This document shows, one piece after another, positions 62,582-64,000 of a stretch of DNA of 64,000 nt. Position numbers and translations under genes: made by a program. This DNA is from Litoreibacter ascidiaceicola. GTDB lineage: Bacteria > Pseudomonadota > Alphaproteobacteria > Rhodobacterales > Rhodobacteraceae. Position 1 is the stretch's first letter. Every line of letters begins with the position of its first letter. Below the pieces are notes generated by a model that worked only from the letters and a program-made list of their open reading frames with translations, ran no database searches and was not told where the DNA came from. The stretch lies in contig NZ_FQUV01000007.1 in the NCBI RefSeq assembly GCF_900129235.1, positions 124,001-188,000 on the forward strand. The letters run 5' to 3'.

Positions 62582-63913
62582 ATGCAAACGAACTTCACCC
62601 CAAAGCAGCTCGAAGACCCTGCCACCGCCCGCTCCGAGCAGGTGTTACGCACCTGTGTGCATTGCGGGTTTTGTACCGCCACATGCCCGACCTACCAGAT
62701 CCTTGGCGACGAGTTGGACAGCCCCAGAGGCCGTATCTACCTGATCAAGGACATGCTGGAAAACGGCCGCAAACCCGACGCGAAAACGGTCAAACATATC
62801 GACCGCTGCCTGTCCTGCCTTGCCTGTATGACGACCTGCCCATCGGGCGTGCACTACATGCATCTGGTCGACCACGCCCGCGAGTATATCGAGGAGCATT
62901 ACGACCGCCCCCTGACCGACCGCGCCTTGCGCTGGGTTCTGGCGCGTATCTTGCCTTACCCGAACCGCTTCCGTCTGGCCCTGCTGGGCGCCAAAATCGG
63001 CAGGCCCTTTGCCCGCTTCATGCCCGACGCGCGGCTCAGGGCGATGCTGGAAATGGCCCCAAAAACCATCCCGCCGGTGTCGCGCAATGATGACCCGCAG
63101 ACCTTCGCACCCGAGACGCCCAAAAAGATGCGCGTCGCGTTGATGACCGGCTGCGCTCAAAAGGCGCTTAACACCGATATCAACGATGCCACCATCCGCC
63201 TGCTGACCCGTCTGGGCTGCGAAGTCGTCGTGGCCGAGGGGGCTGGCTGTTGTGGGGCACTGACCCACCACATGGGCAAAACCTCCGAAAGCCACGCCAC
63301 CGCCGCCAAGAACATCCGTGCATGGGACGCGGAGATGAAAGGCAAGGGCCTCGACGCCATCGTCATCAACACGTCCGGCTGCGGCACGACGGTCAAAGAC
63401 TACGGTCATATGTTCCGCGAGGAACCGCTGGCCGCCGAGGCCGAGGCGGTGTCGAAAATCGCCATGGACGTGTCAGAAGTTTTGATGAAGCTCGACCTGC
63501 CACAGGGCGCGGATCAAGAGCTGAAGGTCGCCTACCACGCCGCGTGTTCCTTGCAGCATGGCCAGCAGATCAAGACCTACCCCAAGGACTTGTTGAAACG
63601 TGCAGGCTTCACGGTGTTGGAGCCGAAGGACCCGCATCTGTGCTGCGGCTCGGCGGGGACATATAACCTGATGCAACCAGAGATTTCCAAACAACTGAAA
63701 GACCGCAAGGTGCAAACGCTGGAGGCCAGAAATCCCGACATCATCGCCGCAGGCAATATCGGCTGCATGATGCAAATCGGGTCTGGCACGCAGGTGCCGA
63801 TCGTGCACACGGTGGAACTGTTGGATTGGGCCACGGGCGGCCCCAAGCCGCCTGCAATGTTGGCTGCAGAAAACGGCGGCACGCGTCCGATGGACATTCC
63901 TGTCCTGCGCTGA
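62582..63913 (+). CDS. glcF: Glycolate oxidase iron-sulfur subunit GlcF
   Basis: 443 residues. Two 4Fe-4S motifs: Cys25, 28, 31 and 35 (CVHCGFCTATCP), and Cys76, 79, 82 and 86 (CLSCLACMTTCP). Two CCG-type domains follow, with GAGCCGALTHH and HLCCGSAGTYN. It passes electrons from the flavin subunits to the quinone pool. It ends the glcDEF unit. Nothing is recognisable in the remaining 87 bases of the window. Confidence 0.95.
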   Translation: MQTNFTPKQLEDPATARSEQVLRTCVHCGFCTATCPTYQILGDELDSPRGRIYLIKDMLENGRKPDAKTVKHIDRCLSCLACMTTCPSGVHYMHLVDHAREYIEEHYDRPLTDRALRWVLARILPYPNRFRLALLGAKIGRPFARFMPDARLRAMLEMAPKTIPPVSRNDDPQTFAPETPKKMRVALMTGCAQKALNTDINDATIRLLTRLGCEVVVAEGAGCCGALTHHMGKTSESHATAAKNIRAWDAEMKGKGLDAIVINTSGCGTTVKDYGHMFREEPLAAEAEAVSKIAMDVSEVLMKLDLPQGADQELKVAYHAACSLQHGQQIKTYPKDLLKRAGFTVLEPKDPHLCCGSAGTYNLMQPEISKQLKDRKVQTLEARNPDIIAAGNIGCMMQIGSGTQVPIVHTVELLDWATGGPKPPAMLAAENGGTRPMDIPVLR

Positions 63914-64000
63914 CGGTGCAATTGCCTGTCTTTAGTTTCAAACCGGACCGTTGGCACTGTTCCCCTTTTATGGCCACCGAAGGGCCAGCGAGGCTCAGTC

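Overview
The window looks like a chromosomal segment of a Rhodobacteraceae (Roseobacter-group) alphaproteobacterium. The evidence is the irr / fabA-fabB-fabI block, a class I lysyl-tRNA synthetase, two genes for mitochondrial-type complex I accessory subunits (NDUFS4 and NDUFS6 homologues), a TRAP transporter, an FnrL-type box, and high GC with dense, overlapping operons. No rRNA, CRISPR array, complete insertion sequence or prophage was seen. One tRNA (Arg-TCT) is present.

Layout. 1-3.2 kb: end of nadD, a DMT exporter, a PBP4-type carboxypeptidase and a TerB-like protein. 3.3-9.5 kb: lysS (class I), a DUF4864 protein, a beta-helix (pectate-lyase-like) protein, a universal stress protein behind an FNR-type box, a small monooxygenase and a small membrane transporter. 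9.6-10.6 kb: an AT-richer island with a duplicated relic of the monooxygenase 3' end and a gene of unknown function carrying an Rx4H (HEPN-like) motif. 10.6-16.7 kb: uvrB, the NDUFS4 homologue, cdsA-like and plsC-like lipid genes, then a TetR / PspA / YiaA envelope-stress unit with four identical-type operators. 16.7-19.9 kb: tRNA-Arg and an orphan type VI effector cassette (DUF4123 adaptor, membrane-anchored partner, DUF2235 lipase-like effector). 20.2-23.6 kb: dctPQM TRAP transporter. 23.6-28.4 kb: Ni/Co-type transporter with DUF1007 protein, irr, and fabA-fabB-fabI for unsaturated fatty acid synthesis. 28.4-37.4 kb: site-2-type protease, a four-gene chain (HAD dehalogenase, alpha/beta hydrolase, Thr/Ser dehydratase, EEP nuclease), a Tet-type MFS pump, an enol-lactonase-like hydrolase, and an alcohol dehydrogenase / enolase-superfamily pair. 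37.4-44.2 kb: a GntR/FCD regulator, two OmpA-like lipoproteins in tandem, an Ada-like repair protein, a Hint protein, nth, a PfkB kinase and a DUF1989 protein. 44.2-48.1 kb: divergent sulfotransferase and GT14-type glycosyltransferase, a HIT protein and an RTX protein. 48.4-59.9 kb: NDUFS6 homologue, polA, DUF1285, the MoxR-DUF58-DUF4159 cluster, DUF599. 60-63.9 kb: glcDEF glycolate oxidase.

The most interesting signals are regulatory. A rare palindrome, TGGT-N11-ACCAATT, lies directly upstream of three separate units: dctPQM (20166-20187), the gntR gene itself (38192-38213, reverse strand) and glcDEF (59936-59960). This suggests a 2-hydroxy/2-oxo-acid regulon joining uptake, oxidation and regulator. 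Separately, a 13-bp palindrome, TGAAC-N3-GTTCA, occurs three times before pspA-yiaA and once over the ribosome binding site of the adjacent tetR, which points to a TetR-controlled Psp system. The type VI effector cassette and the HEPN-like gene are the best candidates for accessory, possibly conflict-related functions. All functional calls are from motif reading alone; no database search was run.
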